A DNA stretch of 64,000 bases from DATKJS01 sp050015275 (GCA_050015275.1 JBEKBS010000003.1:1-64000), one strand, 5' to 3'; counted from the first letter of the stretch, positions 42,986-52,085 are shown. The notes: generated from the sequence alone by a model not told the origin. A program made the numbers and translations.

Positions 42986-43513
42986 TCACAGCTCCTCGAG
43001 GGTGATCTGCTGGTTGGTGTAGACGCAGATGTCGGCGCTGATCTTCAAGGCCTCGAAGGCGATCTCCCTGGCCGAGAGGTCCGTGTGGGCGAGGAGGGCC
43101 CGGGCGGCGGCCAGGGCGAACGGCCCGCCGGAGCCGATGGCGATGATGCCGTCGTCCGGCTCGACCACGTCCCCCGTCCCCGAGATCAGGAAGGTCGTCT
43201 CCTTATCGGCGACGACGAGGAGGGCGTCGAGCTGGCGGAGGGACTTTTCCAGCCGCCAGTCCTTGGCCAGCTCGATGGCCGCGCGCGACAGGTTGCCGCG
43301 GTACTCCTCGAGCTTGATCTCGAACCGGGCAAAGAGAGCGAAGGCGTCCGACGTCGCCCCGGCGAATCCGGCCAGCACGTCGCCCTTGTGGAGCCGGCGG
43401 ATCTTCTGGGCCGTCTTCTTGAGCACGGTCTGGCCCAGGGTCACTTGACCGTCGGCGGCCATGGCAACTTTCCCCTTATGGCGGACGCAGATGACGGTCG
43501 TGGATCGGATCAT
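42986..43513 (-). CDS. hslV: HslV, peptidase subunit of the HslUV protease
   Basis: The 175-aa threonine peptidase has the mature N-terminus TTVICVRHKGKVAMAADGQVT after a four-residue MIRS propeptide, so Thr5 is the nucleophile. It degrades proteins unfolded by HslU. GGAGAGGTG precedes the ATG, with a clear promoter upstream. It is the first gene of a nine-gene minus-strand operon ending with fabD. Confidence 0.98.
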   Translation of the reverse strand: MIRSTTVICVRHKGKVAMAADGQVTLGQTVLKKTAQKIRRLHKGDVLAGFAGATSDAFALFARFEIKLEEYRGNLSRAAIELAKDWRLEKSLRQLDALLVVADKETTFLISGTGDVVEPDDGIIAIGSGGPFALAAARALLAHTDLSAREIAFEALKISADICVYTNQQITLEEL

Positions 43514-43539
43514 CGCTTCACCTCTCCTTGGTCCTTTTC

Positions 43540-43568
43540 ATCATAATGGATAGGAGCCGATAAGTAAA
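43540..43568 (-). promoter_or_regulatory. Promoter of the hslV-to-fabD operon
   Basis: On the minus strand TTTACT and TATGAT are 17 bp apart. The -10 ends 26 bp before the hslV ATG, with the Shine-Dalgarno in between. No comparable promoter is visible inside the operon. Confidence 0.6.
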
Positions 43569-43599
43569 GGTATGGCCCCCCCTCCTCGGCATCGGCCCG

Positions 43600-43826
43600 A
43601 TGGGGCAGAGCTGAGGCCGCCCTTATCCCCCGGGCCCCGGGGAACCAGTCCCGTCGGCCCGGAGAAGGGATCGCGGACCTAGAACCTAAGCTCCGTTTCA
43701 GATACTTGCCTGAAGTGCGGCTCCGAGCCGCTCCGCCGCACTTCTGCTGGTCGCTCCTCAGGATGCGCTCCCTGCCGGTCCCCCTTCCGCTACGGGGTCT
43801 TTCGGACGGCCTCAGCTCTGCCCCAT
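43600..43826. repeat. 227-bp element bounded by a perfect 20-bp inverted repeat
   Basis: ATGGGGCAGAGCTGAGGCCG at the left end is repeated exactly in reverse complement at 43807-43826. Inside are a perfect 10-bp stem (GAAGTGCGGC, 43712-43721, with 43735-43744) and a GC hairpin near 43628-43642. No plausible gene is inside, because every frame is short or odd in composition. It fills most of the 398-bp gap between the hslV and nucleotidyltransferase genes and touches neither promoter. It could be a MITE-like relic or a folded RNA with a 20-bp closing stem. I recognise no known RNA family motif. Confidence 0.65.
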
Positions 43827-43844
43827 ACTGCGGAATACCGGCGT

Positions 43845-43873
43845 TTGACCTCGTCCCGCACTTCAATTAAGAT
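43845..43873 (+). promoter_or_regulatory. Promoter of the nucleotidyltransferase gene
   Basis: TTGACC and TAAGAT are 17 bp apart. The -10 ends 38 bp before the ATG, which has GGAAGGAG as Shine-Dalgarno. Confidence 0.55.
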
Positions 43874-43911
43874 ACCGATAACTTGCGACCGGAATTCGGA
43901 AGGAGTGGCCC

Positions 43912-44835
43912 ATGTTTTCCCTGACCCTGGTGGTGATGGCGGCGGGAGTCGGCAGCCGTTACGGCGGGCTGAAACAGATCGATTCTTTCGGCCCCGGAGG
44001 CGAAGTCGTGATGGAGTATTCTGTCTATGACGCCTTGAAGGCCGGCTACGACAGGATCGTCTTCATCATCCGGAAGGATTTCGAAGACGTCTTCAGGTCG
44101 AGGGTCGGGAAGAAGGTCGAGCGGGTGGCGGAGACGGTCTACGTTTGCCAATCCCTCGACCAGGTTCCGCCGGGCTTCGTCGTTCCGGAGGGCCGGACCA
44201 AGCCCTGGGGGACGGGCCAGGCCGTCCTCGCCTGCCGCGAGGCCATCCGGACGCCATTTACGGTCATCAACGCGGACGATTTTTATGGCCGGTCCACCTT
44301 CGAGACCATGGCCGACGAGCTCCGCAGGGTCAAAAGCGCGGATGGGGTCGATCATTATGCCATGATCGGATACCGCCTGGCCAACACCCTGTCCGAACAC
44401 GGCCACGTGGCCCGGGGCATCTGCGAGGGGACGCCGGATGGCTATCTGATCAATATCCGCGAACTCCTCAAGGTCCAGAAGTTCCCGGACGGGATCAAGC
44501 ATACCGAGGACGGCCTGGACTGGGCTCCCCTGCCTGAAGAGAGCCTCGTCTCCATGAATTTCTGGGGATTCGAGCCGAGCCTCTTCGGAGAGCTCGAGGT
44601 CCTGTTCAGGGAGTTCCTCCGGTCGAACAAGGGGTCCCTGACCAAGGCCGAGTTCCTCATCCCGGAGGCCGTCGGCAGCCTCGTCCGGGCGAAGAAGGCG
44701 CGGGTGAAGATCCTCCCCACCCGCGAGCGCTGGTTCGGGATAACTTATCCCCAGGACCGGGCCCTGGCCCAGGCGGCGATCCTGGAGCGCGTCCGTCAGG
44801 GACTTTACCCGGCCGACCTCTGGCAGGAAACCTGA
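43912..44835 (+). CDS. Nucleotidyltransferase-family protein (sugar-nucleotide type)
   Basis: The 307-aa protein has the GT-A nucleotidyltransferase start LVVMAAGVGSRYGGLKQI and the metal-binding INADDFYG (Asp-Asp). TKPWGTGQAVL is a typical base/sugar-binding turn. It probably joins a nucleotide to a sugar-1-phosphate or similar compound; the substrate is not predictable. It appears to be monocistronic, with its own promoter and a 222-bp gap before the kinase gene. Confidence 0.88.
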   Translation: MFSLTLVVMAAGVGSRYGGLKQIDSFGPGGEVVMEYSVYDALKAGYDRIVFIIRKDFEDVFRSRVGKKVERVAETVYVCQSLDQVPPGFVVPEGRTKPWGTGQAVLACREAIRTPFTVINADDFYGRSTFETMADELRRVKSADGVDHYAMIGYRLANTLSEHGHVARGICEGTPDGYLINIRELLKVQKFPDGIKHTEDGLDWAPLPEESLVSMNFWGFEPSLFGELEVLFREFLRSNKGSLTKAEFLIPEAVGSLVRAKKARVKILPTRERWFGITYPQDRALAQAAILERVRQGLYPADLWQET

Positions 44836-45006
44836 GATCAAGCCTGGGGAGAAGGCCATAAATCCAGACGAGGCCGGGGCCGGCCCCTCCGATCGCAAAA
44901 GAGCGGCCGCAAGCCAGAAGCGCCGGCCCGGGTCCTGAGACCGGCAGCCCCTCGCAGGCCTTTTCCGGAAACCAATGTCCATCCAAAAGCGTATGAATGA
45001 ATGGGT

Positions 45007-45035
45007 TTGAAATTTGCCATGCATGTTGCTATTGT
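45007..45035 (+). promoter_or_regulatory. Promoter of the kinase-phosphatase pair
   Basis: TTGAAA and TATTGT are 17 bp apart, in an AT-rich patch. The -10 ends 22 bp before the kinase ATG and so excludes longer in-frame starts. Confidence 0.65.
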
Positions 45036-45057
45036 TAAGGGAAGAGGTCCTGTCCGG

Positions 45058-47037
45058 ATGAAATGCTCCCGCTGCCAGTTCGACAACCCCGACGGCACCC
45101 AGTTCTGCGGCTATTGCGGCCAGGACCTTCAAGGGACCGCGCCGAGCCCATTCCCCGTAACCATGACCTACCAGACCCCGACCAAGGGGCTCGAGCGGGG
45201 GACGACGTTCGCCCGGCGCTTCGAAATCATCGAGGAGATCGGCCAGGGCGGGATGGGCGCCGTCTACAAGGCCTACGACAATAAGATCCGGGAGGTCGTG
45301 GCCCTTAAGCTCCTGAAGCCCGAAATCGCCTCCGATCCGGAAATCATCGAGCGTTTCCGGAATGAGATGAAGCTCGCCCGGAAAGTCGCCCACCGCCACG
45401 TCTGCCGGATGTACGACCTGAACGAAGAGGGCCTCTCCATCTACATTTCCATGGAGTATGTGCCGGGCGAGGACCTCAAGAGCTTCATCCGGAGGTCCGG
45501 CCGCCTGAACGAGGAAAAGGTCCTGGACCTCGCCCGTCAGATCGCCGAAGGGCTGGCCGAAGCCCACCGGCTGGGCGTCATCCATCGCGACCTCAAGCCG
45601 CAGAACATCATGATCGACCGGGAAGGGAACGCCAAGATCATGGATTTCGGGATCGCCCTATCCCTCCACAGCCGGGGCCTGACCGCGGCGGGCGTCATCA
45701 TCGGCACGCCGGAGTACATGTCCCCCGAGCAGGCTGACGCCCGGGACGTCGACCGCCGGAGCGATATCTATTCCCTCGGTGTCATCCTCTACGAAATGGT
45801 CACGGGCCGCGTCCCGTTCGAGGGGGAAACGCCCCTGAGCATCGTCCTCAAGCACAAGGGCGAGCCGGCCCCGGACCCGAAGGCGTCGAACCCCCAGATC
45901 TCCCAGGGCCTCAGCCGGCTGATCCTGCGCTGCCTCGAGAAGGACAAAGCCCGGCGCTACCAGCAGGCCCAGGAGATCCTGGAGGACCTGGGCCGCATCT
46001 CCCAGGGGCTTGCGCCGACCCAGCAGGTGACCGCCGCGCGCAAGCCGGGGACCTCGAGGGAGATCACGGTCAAGCTCAACCTCAGAAAGCTGTTTGTCCC
46101 GGTCCTGGCCGCGGCCCTGCTCGTCACCGCCGGCCTGATCATTTTCAGGCCCTGGGCGTCCCGGAAAGGCGCCGGTCAAAAGGACGCGATGCTCGTCACC
46201 GATCCCCGGAGCCGGCCGGAGGGGGTGCTCCCGAATTTCCCGTCTGTCAAGGTCCAATCTCAGGCCCCCCCGGGAGCTTCCGGGAGTCCGGGCCCTCAAG
46301 GCGGGTTGGATTTCTCCAAGGTTATTTCTCTGCTGACCCCCATCATCGGCGGGGATTCCGCCAAGCTCCTCGACGGGAAAAGCTCCGAGGAGGTCGACCG
46401 GTTCCTGACCGGACTCAAGGATAAAGTTCCCGCCTTCGCCGGCGAGATCAGCGACATCCAAGCCCAGATGAAGGAGGGAAAGCGCTGGAATGACGCGGGC
46501 AACGTCGAGGCCTCGCGCAAAAGCTACACAAAGGGGGAGTCCGAGACGCGGAAGCTCCTGAAGATGGTCAACGAGAAGCAGAAGGCCGACCAGGTCAAGG
46601 GGGAAATGGACGCTTCCAAGAAAAAGGCCGCCGAGGCCGACCGCGGGACAGGCCCGAACCTCCTTTTCTGGATCGCCTCCGAGAAGGAGAAGGACGCGCT
46701 CGACAGTTACCAGAAAAACGACTTCGCCAGCGCCCGGTTGCTCTACGGGATCCTGAACAGGGTCTATGTCCTCAGCCTTCGGGGCGGGAACGAAGACCAG
46801 TGCCTGGCGGCCCTCCGCGGCCTGGTCGCCGCGGCCCGCATGGAAGCGGACTCTGCCGGCGCCCCGGCCAAGGAGGCCTGGCTTTATAACAGGGCCAAGG
46901 AAGAGGAGGCCGGCGCCGGCGAACTCACCCGGGATAACGCCCATCCGGAGGCGGCCGAGCGGCTCATCCTGGCCGCGTTCCTCTACGAGAAAGCCGGCGA
47001 AGTCGCCCAGGAAAGCGCTCTGACGGTGCAGAAGTGA
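45058..47037 (+). CDS. Transmembrane Ser/Thr protein kinase with N-terminal zinc ribbon
   Basis: The 659-aa protein starts with a zinc ribbon of two CxxC knuckles (MKCSRCQFD...QFCGYCG, residues 1-23). A Hanks-type kinase domain follows at about 50-315, with GQGGMGAVYKA, Lys84, HRDLKPQN (Asp178), DFG (Asp196) and GTPEYMSPEQ, so it should be active. A membrane span lies at about 344-366. The outside part is about 290 residues, Lys/Glu-rich and helical, and resembles TPR or coiled coil. The ATG is fixed by the promoter. Its TGA overlaps the GTG of the phosphatase gene. Confidence 0.93.
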   Translation: MKCSRCQFDNPDGTQFCGYCGQDLQGTAPSPFPVTMTYQTPTKGLERGTTFARRFEIIEEIGQGGMGAVYKAYDNKIREVVALKLLKPEIASDPEIIERFRNEMKLARKVAHRHVCRMYDLNEEGLSIYISMEYVPGEDLKSFIRRSGRLNEEKVLDLARQIAEGLAEAHRLGVIHRDLKPQNIMIDREGNAKIMDFGIALSLHSRGLTAAGVIIGTPEYMSPEQADARDVDRRSDIYSLGVILYEMVTGRVPFEGETPLSIVLKHKGEPAPDPKASNPQISQGLSRLILRCLEKDKARRYQQAQEILEDLGRISQGLAPTQQVTAARKPGTSREITVKLNLRKLFVPVLAAALLVTAGLIIFRPWASRKGAGQKDAMLVTDPRSRPEGVLPNFPSVKVQSQAPPGASGSPGPQGGLDFSKVISLLTPIIGGDSAKLLDGKSSEEVDRFLTGLKDKVPAFAGEISDIQAQMKEGKRWNDAGNVEASRKSYTKGESETRKLLKMVNEKQKADQVKGEMDASKKKAAEADRGTGPNLLFWIASEKEKDALDSYQKNDFASARLLYGILNRVYVLSLRGGNEDQCLAALRGLVAAARMEADSAGAPAKEAWLYNRAKEEEAGAGELTRDNAHPEAAERLILAAFLYEKAGEVAQESALTVQK

Positions 47038-47507
47038 CCGGGAAGACTCCGGGACCTGTCCCAACCGTCCGGGCGCCCGAAAAAAAAAGGCCCAAGGTCC
47101 TTTTCGTCTGCTATGGCAACATCTGCCGGAGCCCCATGGCGGCAGGGCTTGCCCGGAAGCGGTTCGGAGAGCGGGTCGATGCCGCCAGCGCCGGCATGGC
47201 CGCGGCCGGCGGCCCCGCGTCCGACGACGCGGTCCTGGTCATGAAGATCGTCTATCAGACGGACATCTCGGGTCACGAGGCCAGGAACATCACCGACTTT
47301 GACCTCGGGTCTTTTGATTATGTCATCGCCATGGATTATCCGATCTACTCCCGGCTCAAGGGCCTCAAGGTCCTCCCCGACGAAAAGCTATACGGCTGGG
47401 ACATCGAGGACCCGCTCGGCCGGGGCTACGATGCTTTCAAGGAGACGGCCCGCAAGATCGACCGCCGGCTGGAGCAGTTCGCCGCCAAGATGGCGCTCGA
47501 ACCCTGA
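47034..47507 (+). CDS. Low-molecular-weight protein tyrosine phosphatase
   Basis: The 157-aa phosphatase has the P-loop CYGNICRS (nucleophile Cys26, Arg32) and the general-acid aspartate loop EDPLGRGYDAF. About 20 extra residues precede the core. The GTG start overlaps the kinase stop as GTGA, so the pair is translationally coupled. A functional link with the kinase, or action on a tyrosine- or arginine-phosphorylated protein, is inferred. Confidence 0.92.
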   Translation: MTGKTPGPVPTVRAPEKKRPKVLFVCYGNICRSPMAAGLARKRFGERVDAASAGMAAAGGPASDDAVLVMKIVYQTDISGHEARNITDFDLGSFDYVIAMDYPIYSRLKGLKVLPDEKLYGWDIEDPLGRGYDAFKETARKIDRRLEQFAAKMALEP

Positions 47508-47526
47508 AGCGTTCCCTCCCCACCCG

Positions 47527-48549
47527 TCAATCCATCATCGCCTCAAGGAACTTGAGCGACGGGACGTTGCTGATGATGATCTTGAGGACGGCCAGGATGG
47601 GAACGGCCAGGATCATGCCCGGGATCCCCCAGAGCCAGGACCCGAAGAACAGGGAAAAAAAGACGAGGAGCGGGCTCAGGCCCAGGCCCTTTCCCTGGAG
47701 GCGGGGCTCGACGACGTTCCCCAAAACGATATTGACGGCCATCAGGAGGACCAGGATCCCCACGGCCGGGCCGATATTGCCGAAGAAGAACGTGGCCAGC
47801 AGGACCGGCAGGGCCGTGGCGATGATGGACCCGAGTGTCGGGACATAGTTGAGGAGGAAGGCCAGGACGCCGAAGACGATGGCGAAAGGAAGATGGAACA
47901 GGGCGAGGACGGCGGCCGTCAGGGCTCCCGTGATGATGCACATGAGGGTCTTGACGGCCAGGTACTTCTGGACCTGGCGGTCGATCTTGCGCACGGCCCG
48001 CGACACCGTCGAGGCCTGGTCCGCCGAAAAGGCCTGGGCGACCTTCTTTTCCATCCGGCCGCGCCCGCCGAGGATGAAGATCATGAAGACGAAGACGAGC
48101 AGGAGGTCGGAGATGAAGGAGAGGAACGGGCCGAGCGCGGACAGGATGAAGCCCCCGACCTTCCCCGCGTTCAGGCTGTTGATCCAGCTCAAGGCCTCGG
48201 CCTTCAGCCGCGGGCTCTGGACAGTTCGGCTCACCCCGTCCAGGAACGATTTCAGCATCTCGTTGTAGGAGGGAAGCTCCGAGGCGAACTGCTTGCCGCT
48301 CGCGTAGAACAGGGCCCCCATGAGATAGAGGACGATGAACGTCAGGAGCAGGATAGCGGCCATGGCGGCGGATTTCGGGACCTTCCGGCGGACCAGGAAA
48401 TCGAGGGCGGGCATCAAGGCAAGGGACAGGAAGAGGGCCAGGCAGAACGGGACAAGGACCGGCCTGGCCAGCTTCAGGAAGACCCCGAGGAGAAAGACGA
48501 CGATGACGGCGACCCCGATCTTGAGGAACTTATCCTTGTCCACGGGCAT
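47527..48549 (-). CDS. AI-2E family (PerM-like) transporter
   Basis: The 340-aa membrane protein has about eight spans. It shows the AI-2E family layout: two N-terminal spans, a periplasmic helical part, and a C-terminal block with FLLNYVPTLGSIIATALPVL and GIPGMILAVPILAVLKI. Members export small molecules or act as ion antiporters; the substrate is unknown. I chose the ATG (MPVDKDKF) because the extended -10 lies over the longer alternative start. Confidence 0.9.
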   Translation of the reverse strand: MPVDKDKFLKIGVAVIVVFLLGVFLKLARPVLVPFCLALFLSLALMPALDFLVRRKVPKSAAMAAILLLTFIVLYLMGALFYASGKQFASELPSYNEMLKSFLDGVSRTVQSPRLKAEALSWINSLNAGKVGGFILSALGPFLSFISDLLLVFVFMIFILGGRGRMEKKVAQAFSADQASTVSRAVRKIDRQVQKYLAVKTLMCIITGALTAAVLALFHLPFAIVFGVLAFLLNYVPTLGSIIATALPVLLATFFFGNIGPAVGILVLLMAVNIVLGNVVEPRLQGKGLGLSPLLVFFSLFFGSWLWGIPGMILAVPILAVLKIIISNVPSLKFLEAMMD

Positions 48550-48562
48550 CCTCCCGCCCCTC

Positions 48563-48571
48563 ATCATACCA
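48563..48571 (-). promoter_or_regulatory. Extended -10 promoter of the AI-2E gene, nearly leaderless
   Basis: On the minus strand TGGTATGAT fits TGnTATAAT. Only 13 bp separate it from the ATG, so the leader should be about 6 nt. Confidence 0.5.
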
Positions 48572-48610
48572 AAAAGGCCGGAAAAGAGAACAGGAGAAGG
48601 GGGGATGCGG

Positions 48611-50221
48611 TCAGGCGAGGAGCTTCTCGTAGAAATCGTTCCCTTTGTCGTCGACGATGATGAAGGCGGGAAAGTCCTTGACCGTGATCCTGAAAATGGC
48701 CTCCATCCCGAGCTCGGGGTAGGCGACGACCTCCTGGCTGGTGATGCAGTCCTTGGCCAACCGGGCGGCCGGGCCGCCGATCGAGCCGAGGTAAAACCCG
48801 CCGTGGGCCTGGCAGGATTCCGTCACGACCCTTGACCGGTTCCCTTTAGCCAGCATGACCAGCGACCCGCCCATTTTCTGGAAGAGCGGGACATAGTCGT
48901 CCATGCGGCCGGCCGTCGTCGGTCCGAACGACCCCGAAGCGTGCCCGGGCGGTGTCTTGGCCGGACCTGCGTAATAGATGATGTGGTCCTTGAAATAGGC
49001 CGGGAGGTCCTCGCCCCTGTCCACGCGCTCCTTAAGCCTGGCATGGGCGATGTCCCGGGCGACGATGATAGGGCCGTTGAGGGAGAGCCGGGTCGCCACG
49101 GGGTACTTGGAGAGAACCCGGCGGATCTCGCTCATCGGTCGGTTGAGATCGATCGAGACGGCGGGACCTTCTGTCTCCGCCGGCCGGGGAAGGTACTTGG
49201 CCGGGTCTTTCTCCAGCCGCTCGAGGAAAATCCCGTCTGACGTGATCTTCGCCTTGATGTTCCGGTCGGCATTGCAGCTCAGGCCTATCCCGATCGGGCA
49301 GGAGGCGCCGTGCCGAGGCAGGCGGATGACCCGGACGTCGAGACAAAAATACTTGCCGCCGAAGCCGGCCCCCAGCCCGAGCCGGCGCGAGGCGTCGAGG
49401 AGCTTCATTTCGAGCTCGAGGTCCCGGAAAGCTTGGCCGCCGGGTCCCCCGGCCGTCGGAAGGCCGTCGAGATAGCGGGCCGAGGCCAGCTTGACCGCTT
49501 TAAGCACGAGCTCGGCCGAGGTCCCGCCGACGACGACCGACAGGTGGTAGGGCGGGCAGGCCGCCGTGCCGATCGCCTTCATTTTCCCGATCAGGAATTT
49601 CGGCAGGGCGTCGGGATTGAGGACGGCCTTGGTCTCCTGGAAGAGAAATGTCTTGTTGGCCGAGCCGCCGCCCTTGGCGATGAACAGAAAATTGTACTCC
49701 TCGCCGTCGACGGCCGTGATGTCGATCTGGGCCGGGAGGTTCGTGCCGGTGTTGACTTCATCGTACACCGTCAGCGCCGCGTTCTGGGAATAGCGGAAAT
49801 AGTTCTTGGTGTAAGCGTTGAAAACGCCACGCGAGAGCGCCGCCTCGTCGCCGCCGCCCGTCCAGATCTGCTGGCCTTTCTTGGCATTGATGATGGCCGT
49901 CCCCGTGTCCTGGCACATGGGCAGCACGCCGTCGGCCGAGATGACCGCGTTCTTCAGGAGCTCCAGGGCGACGTACCGGTCGTTGGCCGAGCTCTCGGGG
50001 TCCTTCAGGATGTCGGCTAGCTGCCGGACGTGGGACGAGCGGAGGAGGAAGGCAACGTTGTGGAAGGCCCTCTCGGAGAGGAAGGACAAGCCCTCGGGCG
50101 CCACCTTGACGATGGGAAGCCCGTCGAAAACAGTTGTCGAAACGAACTCCCTGGTGAGAGGCTCGAATTCGGTCGTGTCCTCTCCGAGGGGAAAGAGGGG
50201 CCGATAGGAAAACTCCGGCAT
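48611..50221 (-). CDS. fumA: Fumarate hydratase, class I (4Fe-4S)
   Basis: The 536-aa enzyme is a single-chain class I fumarase (alpha and beta parts fused). It has LPMCQDTGTAI, LPRHGASCPIGIGLSC (cluster cysteines), and in the C-terminal half SGSFGPTTAGRMDDYV. It converts fumarate and malate reversibly and is oxygen-sensitive, in keeping with an anaerobe. ATAGGAGGC precedes the ATG. It is the last gene after ackA, the Cys-rich protein and the HEAT protein, with 27 bp before it. Confidence 0.95.
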   Translation of the reverse strand: MPEFSYRPLFPLGEDTTEFEPLTREFVSTTVFDGLPIVKVAPEGLSFLSERAFHNVAFLLRSSHVRQLADILKDPESSANDRYVALELLKNAVISADGVLPMCQDTGTAIINAKKGQQIWTGGGDEAALSRGVFNAYTKNYFRYSQNAALTVYDEVNTGTNLPAQIDITAVDGEEYNFLFIAKGGGSANKTFLFQETKAVLNPDALPKFLIGKMKAIGTAACPPYHLSVVVGGTSAELVLKAVKLASARYLDGLPTAGGPGGQAFRDLELEMKLLDASRRLGLGAGFGGKYFCLDVRVIRLPRHGASCPIGIGLSCNADRNIKAKITSDGIFLERLEKDPAKYLPRPAETEGPAVSIDLNRPMSEIRRVLSKYPVATRLSLNGPIIVARDIAHARLKERVDRGEDLPAYFKDHIIYYAGPAKTPPGHASGSFGPTTAGRMDDYVPLFQKMGGSLVMLAKGNRSRVVTESCQAHGGFYLGSIGGPAARLAKDCITSQEVVAYPELGMEAIFRITVKDFPAFIIVDDKGNDFYEKLLA

Positions 50222-50248
50222 GATGAAGCCTCCTATAAAATTAAGGTC

Positions 50249-52084
50249 TCAAGCCGCGGCCGGGTTCCCGAGCTTCCGAAGTGAGGCTTCGATGACGTCC
50301 CGGACTTTTTTCGTTTCGCCCCGGCGCGCCAAGGCCTTCTTGAGCGGCGCCAAGGCCGCGGGATCTCCGATCTCCCCCAACAGCCGGGCGGCGCGGAATC
50401 GGGTCGTCCAGGACGGGCTGGTCACGGCTTCCATGAGCGGTCTGACGGCATCGCGTCCGAAATTGAGGAGGGCGTTCTCGGCGCTCTCCCGGACGCTCCA
50501 ATGACGGTCGGCCATGGCCTTGAGGAGGGGCAGGATGGATTTCGAATCGAGGAAGCTCCCCAGGATCCGGGCAGACTGGCAACGGACCTCCCGCGAAGCG
50601 TCTTTGAGGCCGCCGAGGGCGGCCTCGAGGACCTGGGGCTCGCCGAGGCCGGCCGTCCGAAGGACGCGGATGGCCTCGCTTCGGATGAACTCGGCCCGGT
50701 CCTTCCGCATCGTCCGAATGAGGTATTTGACGGCTTCGGCTCCTCCGAGCTTGCCGAGGGCCCTGACGGCCTCGAAACGGACGTTGTCGGAATCGTCCTC
50801 GAGCGAAGGCAGGATCCCGGGAACGGCGGAGGCATCGGCCACCTCGGCCAGGACCTTCAGGGCGCAGCACCTTCCCCAGGCGGCACAGCCGGTGAGATAG
50901 AGGGCCAGCGAGGCCGCTTCCTGGACATCAGGAAGGCCTTCCTCGACGATCTCCTTGAGGCCGGACACCGCGCGGTGGTCTTCCAGTCCCGCCAGCGCCT
51001 TGAGGGCCCTCATTTGGAGCTCGGGGTGTTCCTTGTCCCGGGCGTCCCGGAGGAGCGGCCCGATGTCGGAGGTGTTATAGGACAGCGCCGGCAGAAGGAG
51101 CTCGGTCACGCTCGGGCCAAAGCGGATGAGGGCCGACACCGCCGCCTGGCGGACGATAAAATAGCTGCTCCGGAGATAGCTGATCAGGGCGGGGACGGAC
51201 TTGGGGTCCCCGATCCGGCCCAGGCATCTGAGGAGCGCCCGCTGGGTGAATTTGTCCCGTTCCCGGGCGAGGACGAAGAGCAGGGGGACCGTGGCCTGCC
51301 GGCCGAAGAGGACGATGGCCCCTGCGGCCTGTTCCTGGACTTTCTCCACGTTGTCCTGGATCTTTTCGACCAGGGCCTGGATGCAAACCTTGTCCCCGAT
51401 CAGGCCCAGGGCCTCGGCGGCCGAGGCCCTGACCGTCCCATCCTCGTCCTCGAGGAGGTCCATCAGGTAGGGGGTGGAGCCGCGGGATCTCATCTTTCCC
51501 AGGGTCCGGGCCGCGTTGGACCGGATGGTCGCGGAGGAATTGCCGAGCGCTTCGTGGAGCCAGCGGAGGCTCTCCGGGCCGATCTCCAGGAAACCGTTCA
51601 TGGCCAGGTTGACGATCTCCTCGTTCGCCAGCGAGAACATGTGGATCAGGATCCGGGCCAGCCGGACGTTTTTCCGGGAGATGATCTCCTGGACCTTGCC
51701 CATGAGCTCGGTGACGGCCTCGGTCCGGACGATCCACTCGGGGTCCTCGACGGCCTTCAGGAGATGGTCGATGACCCGGTAATCCCCCAGTCGCCCGACG
51801 GCGGTGACGGCCGCCCATCGGATCTGGGACTGGGCGGAGCGGAAGATCTTCGGCTTGACGAGCTCCCGGATGGCCTCGACCCGCCCGTAGCGGCCAAGAG
51901 AGATCACGGCGGCGTGCTGGATGCTGGGGTTCGGGTCGTCGAGCTTTTCGACGAGGAGAGGATAGACCTCGGGACGATTTTCATAGCCGAGCTGCATGAT
52001 CGCCGCCCGGACGGCGGACGCGTCCTCGCTCTCCCGGGCGGTCCGGAGCAGCGTCTCGATCGGAGGAGGAACCGCTTTTTCCAA
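50249..52084 (-). CDS. HEAT-repeat protein, cytosolic
   Basis: The 611-aa protein is built almost wholly of PBS-lyase-type HEAT repeats. About 18 copies of a roughly 31-residue helix pair run from residue 20 to the end (for example ALVEKIQDNVEKVQEQAAGAI, given as one short sample). There is no signal peptide, membrane span or catalytic motif. It is probably a scaffold. It starts 1 bp after the Cys-rich gene and is cotranscribed with ackA and fumarase. Confidence 0.85.
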   Translation of the reverse strand: MEKAVPPPIETLLRTARESEDASAVRAAIMQLGYENRPEVYPLLVEKLDDPNPSIQHAAVISLGRYGRVEAIRELVKPKIFRSAQSQIRWAAVTAVGRLGDYRVIDHLLKAVEDPEWIVRTEAVTELMGKVQEIISRKNVRLARILIHMFSLANEEIVNLAMNGFLEIGPESLRWLHEALGNSSATIRSNAARTLGKMRSRGSTPYLMDLLEDEDGTVRASAAEALGLIGDKVCIQALVEKIQDNVEKVQEQAAGAIVLFGRQATVPLLFVLARERDKFTQRALLRCLGRIGDPKSVPALISYLRSSYFIVRQAAVSALIRFGPSVTELLLPALSYNTSDIGPLLRDARDKEHPELQMRALKALAGLEDHRAVSGLKEIVEEGLPDVQEAASLALYLTGCAAWGRCCALKVLAEVADASAVPGILPSLEDDSDNVRFEAVRALGKLGGAEAVKYLIRTMRKDRAEFIRSEAIRVLRTAGLGEPQVLEAALGGLKDASREVRCQSARILGSFLDSKSILPLLKAMADRHWSVRESAENALLNFGRDAVRPLMEAVTSPSWTTRFRAARLLGEIGDPAALAPLKKALARRGETKKVRDVIEASLRKLGNPAAA

Positions 52085-52085
52085 T

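Noticed and set aside
43510..43866. 118-codon minus-strand open frame, and a neighbouring frame with stops that looked like a gene relic
   Set aside because: Odd Arg/Gly/Ser-rich composition, no Shine-Dalgarno, and it overlaps the hslV promoter and the inverted-repeat element. No family resemblance I could defend as a pseudogene.
48550..48567. Earlier start MMRGGR for the AI-2E transporter
   Set aside because: It lies on the extended -10 and has no Shine-Dalgarno.
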